This document shows, piece after piece, positions 47,796 through 60,558 of a stretch of DNA of 64,000 nucleotides. Each line of letters begins with the position of its first letter. Positions within the stretch are counted from its first letter, which is position 1. The notes under the pieces were generated by a model that ran no database searches, had not been told where the DNA came from, and saw only the letters and a list, made by a program, of their open reading frames with translations. The stretch covers positions 32,705,977-32,769,976 of the forward strand of contig JAAONU010000014.1 in assembly GCA_012932295.1 (NCBI GenBank), written 5' to 3'. The position numbers and the translations under genes were made by a program. Source of the DNA: Cyclina sinensis (taxonomy: Eukaryota > Mollusca > Bivalvia > Venerida > Veneridae).

Positions 47796-50090
47796 GCATT
47801 CAGCAATGATGCTTTAATATCATTCAAAACAACAGTCAGTGGTTTCCTTAGAATACTAGTAAGACTGTAGATTTAAAATATATTTTACAGTCATAGGAAA
47901 TATATTAAAAACTGGGTGATATTGCCGATATTTTCAGTGCAAGTCGGGGAAAATGTTATAAACTTACTTAAACGGACATTTTACTCTATACATGTATATT
48001 TTACTTCTTATTCAGTAAAATCGACAATTCGGTTAAATTTAAATAAAGAACATGTCAATTTCCAGCTGTCTATAAAAATTTGAATATATTTTCCAGTAAT
48101 GGGGTACGATGCACTTTTTGCGTCTACAGTTTGGTTTATTTTCTGCATTAATTTGAATACTGCATCTCAGTAAAAGGGCGGCGTAGTACAGAATCACGGC
48201 TGGGAATACGTGAATTTAAGGATATCGACAATGAACAAAATGGCCGTCTGAGATTGTCACGTTGACCGCAAAAATCAGGTATTCATATCAGACAGTATAG
48301 TTTGGAGTGTCTTAGCACAAGGTTTTTAATAAATACTTCATATAATCATCCCGTGTTGGGTCTTGCTATTATGAGAACATTACAATTACGGCCACGAAGA
48401 AGACACAGACAAATGACACACTAAAAGGTGCACGTCTTTTGGATCATTTGAGTCTCAGAGCTACACTTTCTACACGCAAGGCCCTCATAAGGACCAGCAT
48501 GAACCATTCAGTGGTCTGTTTGTCCATCCAGAATTTTTCTTACGGTCATAACTTTGTTACCAGTGGAAGGACTATTATTAATTAAAGGTAACTGATTGGA
48601 ATAACAGTACCTTAAAGTTTGATTTTCTTTTCATAGTTGATTTTCCCCCAAAAAATAAATAAAAGCTTTACATAATTTTCTTGACAAAAACTGTCACAAT
48701 CAGTGACAAATTACTTTGAACTTTACCTTGGGGATATTTATTCACATTCTGGTGTCATTTTAACAGTAACGTTACAAAAGGGAAACATATATTAAAGAAT
48801 AATCAAATGAACTTACTTACGGTGTTTATCTAAGGCTTGACAAGCCTCCTACCTTCCTTGTTAACAGACTTACAGCCAAGGCGAGATACCAAAGCTTTTG
48901 AATATTTTGAAAATACCGAAAGACCGACATTGAAGCTCTGCAACATGACTTATATTAAACACCATATTTGGTGTCATTTCAGCATGTACTTCAGGTCGAA
49001 ATTTTATATTTGATAATGCAAATCTTATGAGCCGAAACGGGTAGAGAGAAAAGAAGAATCTTTTGATTAATGCTCCCAAATTGCGCTTTATTTATAGTTC
49101 TTATAGGGACGGAAAGCGGCAACACCCATGGTTCTTATGTACTGTTTAATTTTCCTTTTAAAAGGTATAAATAAAAAGTAAAAAAAAAGACATTAATCTA
49201 CTATCTTCTTCCAGGATTATAGTTCTTGTATGTTGCGAGGCCTTTGTTAATTATTATCTAAAACTTTCTTGAATAAACTTTAATCTTTTGTAAAAAAAAA
49301 AAAAGTGCAGAAAAGACGAGAATGGGATTTGCTAAAAAATACAAACAAACAAAAACACAAAAAACATAGCTTACGTTCTTATGCAATGTACTCTGCTCAT
49401 TACCAATCTTCCAACTTCCTGTCCTGTGCTCAATTCATTATCTAAACGTCGGACAAAAAAGAATTAGTAGAGAGTTTATTTAAAATAAGATGTTTTGGAG
49501 TCTTGCGCACTGTACTGCCTCATATTGTATAATATTTGTTGAATCGGTTATAATCATCTTTAATAAGAAAAGGTAATCGAGCTCATGACCGAACAAGGAT
49601 AACAGGGAAATAACTCAAAAGGCATTGAAGTGAGAAATATGATTCTTTTGCTGTGTACTTTTTCATGTATTCTCTCTATATTCAAAGTATCAATATAATC
49701 ACATGAGGATGCATTCGGAAAAAATTTTTCACCCATTGTCAGGCCTAAACTGGAATTTTACATAATAGAAATTCTTTACGTAAATACAAAGCACACCAGC
49801 CAATCTTCTGTGCACAACATGATTTTTGTAACTCTACAGATTTCTTATTGAAAAAGACCATTTTACCTTTCAAACGACGGGTTGTTGATCCGCGACAGAG
49901 CATAAAACCGTTGTGCGATGGCGTAGTATCCTACCATTGATATTTAAGTATTGGCGATTTTACCTTTTGATTTATAGCTTTAGTATTTTCACAATTTTTA
50001 AGGGTTTGTGAAAACTACTGAACCGAGGGCGCTAAGAAAGGTGTCAATGGAAAAGAATATGAAAAATGCGAACTGTGGTCGAAGTGACGA

Positions 50091-50938
50091 TCTCAGTCAG
50101 CCGATGATACAAAGCTCTATTCCATAATAAAATCACCTGAAGATGAAAAAATTCTCCAAGATAGTATTTTCAGTGCTTGTGATTGGGCCATAAAATGGCA
50201 AATGTTATTTAATACAAAGAAATGCAAAATGATGCATATATAAACAAACAATATAATGAATATTTTACGAAAAACAAAGATAACGAAATTGAAAAGATAC
50301 AGCAAGTTGAAGAAGAAAAAGATCTGGGTGTTATAGTAGATAGGAAAGTAACATTTGATAAACATATATGCTCTATTGTGAATAAAGCTAATAGAAATCT
50401 GGGGCTGTTCTTCAAAACCTTCACTTACATGAACAAGGACATATTTTTACAACTATACAAAACTCTAGTTAGGCCGCATCTGGAGTATGCATCAGTTGGA
50501 TGGACACCAAGGTTCAAAAAGCATGCCATACTAATTGAGAATGTCCAAAGGAGGGCCACAAGACTCCTAAGAGATTTGCATGGACTAGAATATAAAGCAA
50601 GATTAATTAGTCTAGGCCTCCCTACCTTAGAATATAGAAGGAGGAGAGTGGACATGGTCCAAATGTATAAAATAATACACAAACTGGACATCTCAGCCAG
50701 TAATCTTTTAAGTGATAAACAAGAAGCGTCAACTAGGGGACATAGTAAAAAACTTTTCAAACCAAGGACAAAACTGAATGTGAGAATAAATGCCTTTAAA
50801 CATAGAGTAGTGGATCCGTGGAATGAACTCCCGACAAAAGTGGTAGAAGCTCCAAGCTTAAATTCGTTTAAGGCCAGGCCGAATAAACAATGGAAAGCCA
50901 AAAGTAAATTTAGTGCAAGCTACTACAATCCCTACTAA
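50091..50938 (+). pseudogene. Non-LTR retrotransposon reverse transcriptase, 3' fragment
   Basis: Reverse transcriptase of a LINE (CR1/L2/Jockey-like group by remembered style). A first frame has ADDTKLYSII (catalytic DD at 50103-50108) and ends KCKMMHI at a stop near 50240. The rest continues in another frame, with EEEKDLGVIVD, LYKTLVRPHLEYASVGW and VQRRATRLLRDL through to a stop at 50938. The element is 5'-truncated (no endonuclease, no RT fingers) and frameshifted, so it is dead. It lies between the HSPA12-like genes in the same orientation. Confidence 0.85.
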
Positions 50939-52652
50939 ATCCAGGATATGTGATGTGTGTAACGAAATGACGTACTACAGTCACCTCAGATGCAATGAGG
51001 GGGAAACAGTAGACATTTTAATTGCATGATATGTGTAACGAAAAGGTGTACCATAATCATGATCTACGGGTAGTATTTATGCGAGTGAATTTTATGTTTA
51101 TTGCAAAAAATGGATATATTACCAAATTCACATTGGTATTAAAACAAAAAATACCAACTTAGGAAAAGTTTTTACCAAATGGGCCCAAGAAGCGAAAAGC
51201 TTAGTGTCAAAAGACACTTTGGTCTCGATAACTATATGAACTGTATGAACATATCCGTTGCCGAAATCCTAAAAGTCACGTGAATCCCAGCAGTGATAAA
51301 TGGGATACCTTCTTCCTAAATAAAGATACTTACCCTTGTTCTTATAAATGTGGATGTTTATTATTTCTTCAATTTCTCAATTACTGAAGATTACACAAGT
51401 TTTATAAAGTCCCAAAACACGGACACGCATAATTATATAGAAAAAGAAAAAGAGTAGCTGACTATTGGAGAGGGCCCTAGATAATGTTGCAATAACTTTT
51501 TAACCAATCTGTTTGTTTGTATCTATTATAGTTAACAAAAAATTAATTATGCTTGTGTGGATATATGCACTAAACAATGATTAAACTAAAATCGATGACA
51601 ATGACTTCGAAATATCGTCTAAACTGAATTTTATCTGAAGGGAAGCAACCGCTGGAGACAGTGGTCCGAGATATTGAAAATAGCCTAGTACTGTAAGCCA
51701 AAGATTGAACTTGATTACATTCATGGTTAGAAATTGAATTGATGTAACTTCTGAAATCAGTTCAAGTCTGTTCATTGTAGTCTGGATAAAAACATCAGAA
51801 ACACAAATTACTAAACGTTAACAGGTAAGAAATACTTTGATTTTGTCACGTTCTGTCACAGTAAAGACGGGTACGCTGAAGACCTTAAGCTATTCCAAAC
51901 CGGAACAAAAATGCGAGTTGTGTTTTTGCACTTTATTAGTAGAAATTCATGATATGTATTCCTTATAAAGGTAAAACAATAAAAGATCTCTTTTCAGAGT
52001 AATGGCATACTATGAGACTCAGCTAAAGAGGGAGTAGAGATACAAAACTTTGACCTAATGTCAAAATGTTTCCGCTTTCTACTTTCGGTTTCAAGTTATG
52101 CGTTGAATTGAATCTTCCGATTTTTGTTTTTGTAAAATACATATTTCTTTAAATTGCGACAGTTATAGGAAATGTTTAAAATTTAATATGATATTGAATT
52201 ATTTCCAAGAAACTTTTGTTTGATCCGTACTGTTGGCTGCGGGCAGGTTCTTACAAATCATATTGGATAGACCCAGCTGCAGGTGATAAACTTTATTTGG
52301 TCGATTATGTTAAAAGTGTAACGTTGAAACATAAAGCCCTAATCATTTTTAAACGAAAGACTGCTTAACCTTTTACAGACCGATAAATGACAAAAAATCT
52401 GAGAATTTGACATTTCATGTACATGCATGTCATGCATGTTTTGTATCTTTATATATACTATATTAGGAGACCTGATCCAGTTTGTTTGGTGAGGTTATTG
52501 TCAAACTGTTGCAGCTCATAGATACTTCTGAAATCAGGTACGTTAATGTACTTACCTGTCTGAAATTTATGGAGTGGTTTGAGTAATTGTTTGTATCCAG
52601 AGCTTCATTGAAAACTAGCGGAAAAATTATATTAAAAGGCATATAGAAGTAT

Positions 52653-52690
52653 CTCTCTTTCTCTCTCTCTCTGTCTGTCCCTCTCTGTGA
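52653..52690. repeat. (CT)n-rich microsatellite
   Basis: Short interrupted CT tract with GTCTGTCC variants, about 640 bp before the second HSPA12-like start. Confidence 0.8.
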
Positions 52691-53324
52691 TTTTTGCCAA
52701 CTCCTCTTTCGAGTCTCTTTTGTTATGTGATCTTAAATTTGTAATTGAGCTAATATTACCTGTGACTGAGGTACAAGAGATTTTAAAGAACCTTAAACTT
52801 CAGGAAAAAAACTACTTTAAAATTTCAATAATACTGCTTGTCTTTTTTAGCCTGTGTCAGTTCCCTTGTTAAGAAAATGTTTCAATTGCAATAAAGAAAA
52901 TAAGTGATGGAAACTCATTTTCTCTCCATAAAATATGCTCTACAAGTTATAATTTTCAGACAAATGACTTGAATATTTTTTCCAATATTCCATGTCAGCA
53001 GACCCTTTAGTTTATACTCCACCTAAAAAGGCATGACAACAACCTCATTGGAGACAACTTAAATGAATCTTTTAGATACTGCTATAGTATACAACAATAA
53101 ATAAGAAGGCATATTTGCACATTTATTAAAGTATCAGCAACCTGTCTTATATCCTAGCACTATTAAATATTATCCTTGATTGGCCCAATTTATTTTCTTC
53201 ACTTTAATTCAGAAGAAAATGAGCAGATACAGAAAATGTGAAAACCACAATCTTGCCGATGTTACAAAGTAAAGGTGTCAGTTGTAAACGTTGACAAGAC
53301 TGATATTTTTTCAGACAGAAAGCC

Positions 53325-56300
53325 ATGGCGAGTTCTTCTCAGACACAAGTAGATTCACACAGAAAATCTAAGAGTAAGCATATTGTTGTTGCTGCGATGG
53401 ACTTCGGCACTACCTACTCTGGCTATGCCTATTCACTCGTTCATGAGTATGAAAATGACCCAACAAAAGTCTTTGCACACACAAAGTGGGTTGCAGGCTC
53501 ACAGCAGCTCATATCTCTGAAGACACCATCCATACTTCTCCTGAACCCAGATAAAACGTTCAAGTCCTTCGGTTACGAGGCGGAGAATGATTATGGAGAT
53601 TTGGCAGTTGAAGGAAAACACACTGATTATTATTATTTCAGAAGATTTAAGATGCTTCTGTATGACGCACAAGTAAGTTTTAAAAATTCTATGTTTCCTT
53701 GGTTTTCAGTTCCTTTCTGAAGTGTATGCTAGCTGAACAGAAAAAAATAATTTTTGATTCCTTATAAAACGTATAGTTATGAATTTATAATACTATGATA
53801 CTAGCATACTAGTAGTGCGAACACATACACGTAGATGCCACAATAATGGCCCAGTCCTTTTGTTATCGGGAAAAAATGCATTGAAATGTGTTACATGTCA
53901 GATTCTTTATAATGTGATCGTAATTTGAGGTACATTTGGATGGCTTCGCTTTGAACATCGGTCAGGCTTTGCATCAAAATCCCTTTTCCTTGTCTAATGC
54001 ATATCTTTTATACTGAGCTTGTTCTTATGATGTATTTGATGGATCTTTGTAATAGAATAACTTACTTATTTTTACAGGGATTGAAACGTGACATGCTTAT
54101 AGAAGATGAGTCGAAGTTAAAAAAGCTGAGAGCGTTACTGGTGTTCAGCATTTCTATAAACTATTTAAAGAACCACCTCATAAGTAGTTTGAAATCGAAG
54201 TACATATTTTTATTTTTTTCGTGATTTTTCAAAAGTATAAAACAGTTCGTTTGAGATAAGTTTAGAAGATAACATATCTTAACTTTCAAAATTCAGCCTT
54301 AGCAGTTTGAATGGATTGCTTTAGACTTATTTTTAGCTCACCTGTGAGCTATTGTGATCTTATTTTGTCCGTCGTCGTGCGTTAATGCATCAACATTTTC
54401 CTTTAAACAACATCTCCTCCTAAACCACTGGGCCAAAGTTGATGAAACTTGTCGGGGATGTTCCTTGTATGAAGCTCTTCCAAAGTTGTTCAAAGAAATC
54501 AATTCCATGCAGAACTATGGTTGCCATGGCAACCGGAAGGAAAAATTTTAAAAATCTTCTTGTCTGAAACCACAAGGCCTAGAGTTTAGATATTTGGTAT
54601 GTAGCATCCTCTAGTAGGCCTCTACAAAAATTGTACAAAATATTCCCCTAGGATCAAAACTGGCCCCGCCCCAGGGATCTCTGGATTTTACATAGACTTA
54701 TATAGGAAAACTTTAAAAATCTTCTTGTCAGAAACCATAAGGCATAGAGCTTAGATATTTGGTATGTAGCATCCTCTAGTAGGCCTCTACAAAAGTTATA
54801 CAAATTATTCCCCTAGGGTCAAAATTGGCCCCACCCCAGGGATCTCTGGATTTTACATAGACTTATATAGGAAAACTTTAAAAATCTTCTTGTCAGAAAC
54901 CGTAAGGCATAGAGCTTAGATATTTGGTGTGTAGCATTGTCTTTTGGACCTCTACTAAGTTTGTTCAAATCATAGCCACTGGGTCAAAATAGGCCCAGCC
55001 CTGGGGGTCACTTGTTTACATAGAGTTATATAGGAAAAGGTTTTAAAAATCTTCACATAAGAAACCATAAGGCTTAGAGTTAAGGTACTTGTCTGTAGCA
55101 TTGTCTAGAGGACATCTACCAAGTTTGTTCAAGTCATGGACCCTAGGTCAGAAATGGCCCCGCCCCAGGGGTCACATGTTTTACAGAGAGATATATAGGA
55201 AAAAACTTAAAAAATTTTCTTGTCATAAACAACAAGGCCTAGAGTTAAGATATTTGGTGTGCAGCATTATCTAATGGACCTCTATCAAGTTTGTTCAAAT
55301 CATGGCCCCTTGGTCAAAATAGGCCCCGCTCTAGGGGTCACATGTTTTACATAGAATTATATAGGAAAAACTTGAAAAATCTTCTTGTCAGAAACCACAA
55401 GGCCTAGAGTTAAGATATTTGGTATGCAGCATTGTCTAGTGGACCTCTACCAAGTTTGTTAGAAAAATGTCCCTGGGGTCACTATTGTCCCCGCCCGAGG
55501 GGTCACAAGTTTTGAATAGCAATATAGAAGAAAATCTTAAAAAATCTTCTTGTCTGAAACCACAAGGCTTAGAATTTTAAAATTTGGCATGAAGCAAGCT
55601 TTATCAAGCTTTTTCAAATTATTAGATTAGGTTAAAGGTCACGGATGCTAAAAATATTCAGTATATAGGTTCCTTGCATGGACCTCTACCCATGGGTAGG
55701 GTTTGAGGTCACTGGGTCAAGGTCACCATAGCTTATAATAGATATTTATACTTTCTGTCATAGAGCCTTTATTTATTGACTGATATTTTACATATTTGGT
55801 TTGTAGGCACTTACATATTTTCAATTAAAAAATGAAATACTGCTTAGCAGCAAACCTACAGCCAAAGTACTCAGGTGAGCGATCTAGGGCCACCTTGTTT
55901 TCTAGTTATGAGGCAAGACAACTTTAGGAGAGCAGATATTAATGTCAGTGGTTTTCATCTACACCTTGCCTGATGTATCTCGGTGGATTGAAGACAATTT
56001 ACTAACAATCTGAAAATTTAATAAAAGTTGTTTCTCATAGAGGGAAAGGGTTTAATATTAGTTCTCAGTTGTAAGATGTTGGAAAAACTATTCAACACTG
56101 AAACAGAGTGAAAAAGTATTCAAAACTGTCTGCTGTGTCCGTTTATAAAAGTCTTGTAATGATTCAGAAACTTGTATGAGAGACTTGTACACCATACCCG
56201 AATATCAGTCAATACATAGCAAACTATTAATCATTGTTTCAGGTTTCCAGAAATTAAAGAATCTGACATCATGTGGGTGCTGACAGTACCGGCTATATGG

Positions 56301-59300
56301 AACGATGCGTCCAAACAGTTTATGCGAGAGGCGGCACAAAAGGTCTTTTTCCCTTACCAATATTAATCGCCAATTTAAGAATAAAATGATTACCATATAC
56401 ATTTTTTAAAAACCTTGTAAAGATGAAGTATTGACGTGTTCATTTACTTTGGATTCTAATTATGGTCAGCACAAATGAAGATTTTTTTCATTAAACAAAG
56501 CTCTCACTTTAAAAACAACCTAAGAATGTATTAATGTCTTATCAGCAAAACTTCATTTTCAGGCAGGAATCAAAAAAGAGGATCTGTTAATAGCTCTGGA
56601 ACCAGAAGCTGCATCGTTATTCTGCATGCATCTCCCGATAGACAAATTGTCCGTTGAAGGCAGTGCAAGTGGATCGTCTGCAAAAATTTCACCTTTTCAA
56701 AAGGGCACAAAGTACATGGTCGTCGATGTGGGTGGTAAATGGGTTTTCTTAAGCTGAATTTAGATTTAAAGCTTTAGAAATATGACTTGATTTTGTTTAC
56801 CCCCCCTCCCCCCAGCGTTACCCCATCCACCAATTTTTTTTTTCACTTTTTTTAAATATGTAGGTACTTGACTCCTCCACCCCCCTCCTCCAGACCCTCT
56901 CCCCATCCCTGAAAAAAATTATTTTTTCTTGAATGAGTGACTCACACTTGACGCCTAGCCTAGAACTGAACTATTTATTTACATGGGATGGGTAGGTACT
57001 TCCCCCAGCCCACTGCATGAGACCCTCCCCCCCACTTGGGAACCTGTTACCCCTCCCTCCCCCCTACCACCACACACACACACACCCTTCCCCCATCAAA
57101 GATGAGGGGGCGTATAGTTTTGCCAATGTCAGTCAGTCGGTAGAGAGTTTGGTTTCCGATCAATATCTAGACAACCCTTTGATCCACCTTCCTCAGACTT
57201 GGTTTGTAGGTTGATAATGACTAGTAGATGACCCCTATAGATTTTCAGGTCAAACGGTCAAAGTTCAAGGTCACAGTGACCTTGGGCCCAGGTTCCTCAA
57301 ACTTGGTATATAGGTTGGCCATGACTGGTAGATGACCCCTATAGCTTTTGAGGTCAAAGGTCAAGGTAACAGTGACCTTGAATAGCAGAATAGTGTCCGA
57401 TCAATTATTAAAGAAAACTTGGGCCAGCTCCTCAAAACTTCATTGGTAGGTTGGTCATGACAATTACATGAATCCTGTAGTTTTTAGGGTTATCAGGTCA
57501 AAGGTGAAGGTCATAATGACCTTGTATAGCAAAATAATGTCCGATCAATTACTACAGAATGCTTGGGCCCAGCTCCTCAAAACTTCATTGGTAGGTTGGT
57601 CATGACAATTAGATGAATCCTATAGTTGTTAGGGTTATTAGGTCAAAGGACAAGGCCACAGTAACCTTGAAAAGCAAAACAGTTTCTGCTGAATATCTAG
57701 GGAATCCCCGGGCACATAGTGTGAAGGTTTGTCATAATCAGTAGATAACAACTGTTGTTTTTCAGGTCATTGGGTCAAAGTCAAGGGTCACAGTGACCTT
57801 GAAAAGCAAAATTATTTCCGATGAATAAGTGTAGAAAGCTTGGGCCCATGTTCCTCAAACTTTGTATATAAGTTCTTGTTTTATAGATGTTAAATTTTTA
57901 TGCCCCCGAAGGGAGGCATATAGTAATTGCACTGTCTGTCCATCTGTTAGTCCGTTAAAAATCTTGTCCTCGCTTCATCTCCAAAACTGCTTGAGGGATT
58001 TCATTGAAACTTAACAGGAATGTTTGTCACCAAGCCTAGTTGTGCATATCGTAAGGACATTCCACTCGATTTATTTTTGGTAGAGTTATGGGCACTTAGT
58101 CATTTTTTTCCACTCTGAAATCTTGTCCTTGCTTCACCTCCAAAATCACTTGAGGGATTTCATTGAAACTTAACAGGAGTGTTTGTCACCAAGCTTAGTT
58201 GTGCATATCCTCAGGAGATTCCGCTCGATATATTTTTGGCAGAGTTATGGGTTCTTAGTCATTTTTTAACTCTAACTTCTATATTAAAATCTTCTCCACA
58301 TTTCTTCTCCAAAACCGCTTGGAGGACTTCATTGAAACTTCACAGGAATGTTTGTCACCAAGTCTTGTTGTGCATATCGTCAAGAGTTTCTGCTCAGATT
58401 ACTTTTGGCAGAGTTATGGGCCCTTAGTCATTTTTTTACTATAACTTCTATATTAAAATTTTGTCCAAGCTACATCTCCAAAACCGCTTGGGGGATTTTA
58501 TTATATATAAAACATCAGTAGGGGTAGGGAATAAAACAGTATTGTTTGTATTCAAGGCCAAACTCACAGCTTTCAATATCATTGAATAATTATGTCTTCA
58601 ACCTTCATATAAGAATCTGAAGCAGAAAAACATTACTTTACCATTTACCTTCAGTTCATGCTCTATTTTTTGTCTGATCACTTTTCCACAGGCATATTCA
58701 ATTATATATTTACACCAGTTTCATTTCAAAGCTACATTTCTGGGGCATATGTCAGTTTCCATTGACAGCTCATGTTTCTGCTGTTTTAGGCGGGACAGTT
58801 GATATAACAATACACCAGATTGTTGACTGTGATACACTGAAGGAAATAGATTCTGCCAGTGGTGGAGCTTGGGGAGGGACAATGGTGGACGAGGCTTTCA
58901 GGCAGTTTCTTATTAAACTTCTAGGTGTGTACACACTAAATTTATAGTTTCTGGCAGGTCGTTTGGAGCATCCAGTATATTTGAAAATATTTTTGTTTCA
59001 GAAACTAAATGGATAGTTTAGACTCATTCATTTTACATCGATTGCAATACAAGTTCTTACAACTTAGATTCATCACGCTCGATGACTGCTTTCTGGGTTC
59101 CATACCAGTATTCCCGCAGCGTGGAGGAATGTGAAGATCGTGACAGAATCTCGCCTCTGATGGGATTCGAACCCTTGACCTCCGGATCTGGAGCCCTGCG
59201 CTCTACCCCTGGACAATGGTGCCTTCTCAAACTAAATGGATGGGATGCTAGCAAGCAAACAGGCATTTACAAAATAATGATTCCTTTAGATATGTTGTCT

Positions 59301-60514
59301 GTTTATATGTGTTACTAAAAAATGAATGTACTGAAAATATTTCAAGCATTTCTGAAGCATACATCAAGGTATTAAAAATTAAAATTGATGGCAAAAAAGT
59401 TTTAGCCTTGACCATAACTCTTGTGGACTCAAGGATGATTTGCCGTAACAATGATTTAGGTTTTTTGATAATGATATATATGTGTTGTATAAAACTGTCT
59501 AATATGAGAATTTGATAGGTCTAATTCACAACACATCTCAAAGACTTGAATTAATTTTTAGGCCGGACTGCATACCTGAAGTTCGAAAAGGACTGCAAAG
59601 AAGATTTAGTACATTTGTACCGAGAATTTGAGACGAAGAAAAGAAACATAGTTCTGAACAAAGAGGGAAAAGAAACCATTAAAATACCAATTGCTTTAGT
59701 TGACACCTATAAAAGTGTCACGAGAAAAGTACTACAAGATGAAGTTCCCCAGATGAAGGAGTTTAAGGATACAGTAACAGTCACTGGTGACAAGTTAAGG
59801 GTCGACGCTGCTGTTGTGAGGTCATGGTTTGATGAATCCATCAAAAAGACGATTGAACATGTAGAAAAATTGTTCCGAAAAGATCGAGATGTGAACACAA
59901 TCCTTCTTGTGGGTGGATTTTCCGAGTCGGCATTACTGCAAGACGCCATGAGAAGAAATTTCAAAGGTAAAAGACTCATTATACCAGAGGACGCAGGTCT
60001 TGTTGTTCTTAAAGGGGCTGTCATCTTTGGGCATAATCCAGTCACAATAGTTTCTCGAGTTGCCAAGTTTTCCTATGGTGTTCGCGTTTATCGTGATTTT
60101 CAAGATGGGCATCATCCAAACAGCAAGAAAGTATGTGTTGGCGGGAAACAGAAATGTAAAGACGTATTTGCAGCTCATGTCAAAAAAGGTCAAGAATTGG
60201 TTGTTGGGGAAGCCCAATGCAACCAGCGATACATTCCTCTAGAAGCAGACCAAATGTCCTTAATATTTGACATCTACACATCCCCGAACGAAAATCCTGA
60301 GTACGTCACAGATCCCGGATGTATCAATGTGGGTCAGCTTGAGGTTGAAGTTCCGGATCTTTCAGGCGGGAAAGAACGAGGTGTTTGGGTGCAGATGATT
60401 TTTGGAGGAACAGAAATAGTGGTAGAAGCTAAAGAAGAAAAAACAGGAAAGATTTCCAAAGCTAGTTTTGACTTCTTGCAGGACACTAGTCAATCCAGTG
60501 ATGCAGAGTCATGA
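53325..60514 (+). CDS. HSPA12A-like: HSPA12-like Hsp70 family protein, tandem copy 2, 6 coding exons
   Basis: Exons: 53325-53672, 54078-54199, 56243-56342, 56563-56734, 58790-58924, 59562-60514; 609 aa. Exons 2, 3 and 5 have exactly the lengths of copy 1 (122, 100, 135 nt) and all phases agree, proving recent common origin by tandem duplication. Motifs: phosphate-1 DFGTTYSGYA (26-35), [25 protein letters not shown], phosphate-2 DVGGGTVD (245-252), [14 protein letters not shown], adenosine [10 protein letters not shown] (406-415), and the C-terminal [16 protein letters not shown] and MIFGGTEIVV. All key ATPase residues visible in copy 1 are kept, so both look functional. The ATG is 10 nt after an intron acceptor (53314). 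The exon 3 donor is again weak (GTCTTT). Introns 2, 4 and 5 are swollen by mobile elements, unlike copy 1. Probably a cytosolic stress- or immunity-related Hsp70, as suggested for the expanded bivalve family; specific role unknown. Confidence 0.93.
54330..55900 (-). mobile_element. Helitron-like element P3 (165-bp array)
   Basis: Terminal plus-strand TTTTTAGCTCACCTGTGAGCT folds on itself (AGCTCAC/GTGAGCT) and on the minus strand ends in CTAA. The other end is CAGGTGAGCGATCTAGGGCC...CTTGTTT. The centre has units of 165 bp (phrase 'aaatcttcttgtcagaaacc'; repeats start near 54551, 54716, 54881), different from the 145-bp units of P1/P2/P4. The ACGG-type tract is reduced to a few repeats. It lies in intron 2 of HSPA12 copy 2. 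Confidence 0.65.
56790..57095 (+). repeat. Pyrimidine/C-rich low-complexity stretch
   Basis: Several C-runs (ccccccctccccccag, ccccccacttgggaacc, cctccctccc) and a CA dinucleotide run (cacacacaca, about 57070-57083) in intron 4 of HSPA12 copy 2. No other feature was seen. Confidence 0.7.
57110..57885 (+). repeat. Dispersed repeat carrying serial ERE-like palindromes
   Basis: Five diverged units 96-145 bp apart, each containing an AGGTCAnnnTGACCT-like palindrome: 57268-57282 and 57508-57522 perfect, 57785-57799 with perfect core, 57364-57378 and 57653-57667 imperfect. Unit phrases include 'cctcaaacttggtatatagg' and 'agatgacccctatag'. In intron 4 of HSPA12 copy 2. Confidence 0.7.
57895..58505 (+). 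repeat. Dispersed repeat with 160-170-bp units
   Basis: Begins 'atgcccccgaagggaggcat'. Three to four units carry 'ggatttcattgaaactt' and 'gtttgtcaccaag' (near 58022, 58181, 58350) and 'gagttatgggc.cttagtc'. No coding capacity. In intron 4 of HSPA12 copy 2. Confidence 0.65.
59005..59228 (-). mobile_element. tRNA-derived SINE, family B
   Basis: Collinear with 31485-31701: a tRNA-like head (CCAGGGGTAGAGCGCAGGGC, B box GGGTTCGAATCCC-like) on the right and a tail ending 'catcgatgtaaaatgaatga' on the left. It lies in intron 5 of HSPA12 copy 2. Confidence 0.78.
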
Positions 60515-60558
60515 TATTTTGTTTTCTAGATGTAAGAATATTGTTTTCTTATTATTAG

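Larger units (their letters stand above)
45923..53324. other. Intergenic region between the two HSPA12-like genes
   Basis: About 7.4 kb with CT microsatellites, a SINE remnant and a broken LINE fragment (listed separately). No further gene was recognised on either strand. The last few hundred bases should contain the promoter and non-coding first exon of copy 2 (acceptor TCAG at 53311-53314). Confidence 0.5.

Noticed and set aside
50425..50901. 158-aa minus-strand open frame
   Set aside because: Antisense of the LINE reverse transcriptase fragment.
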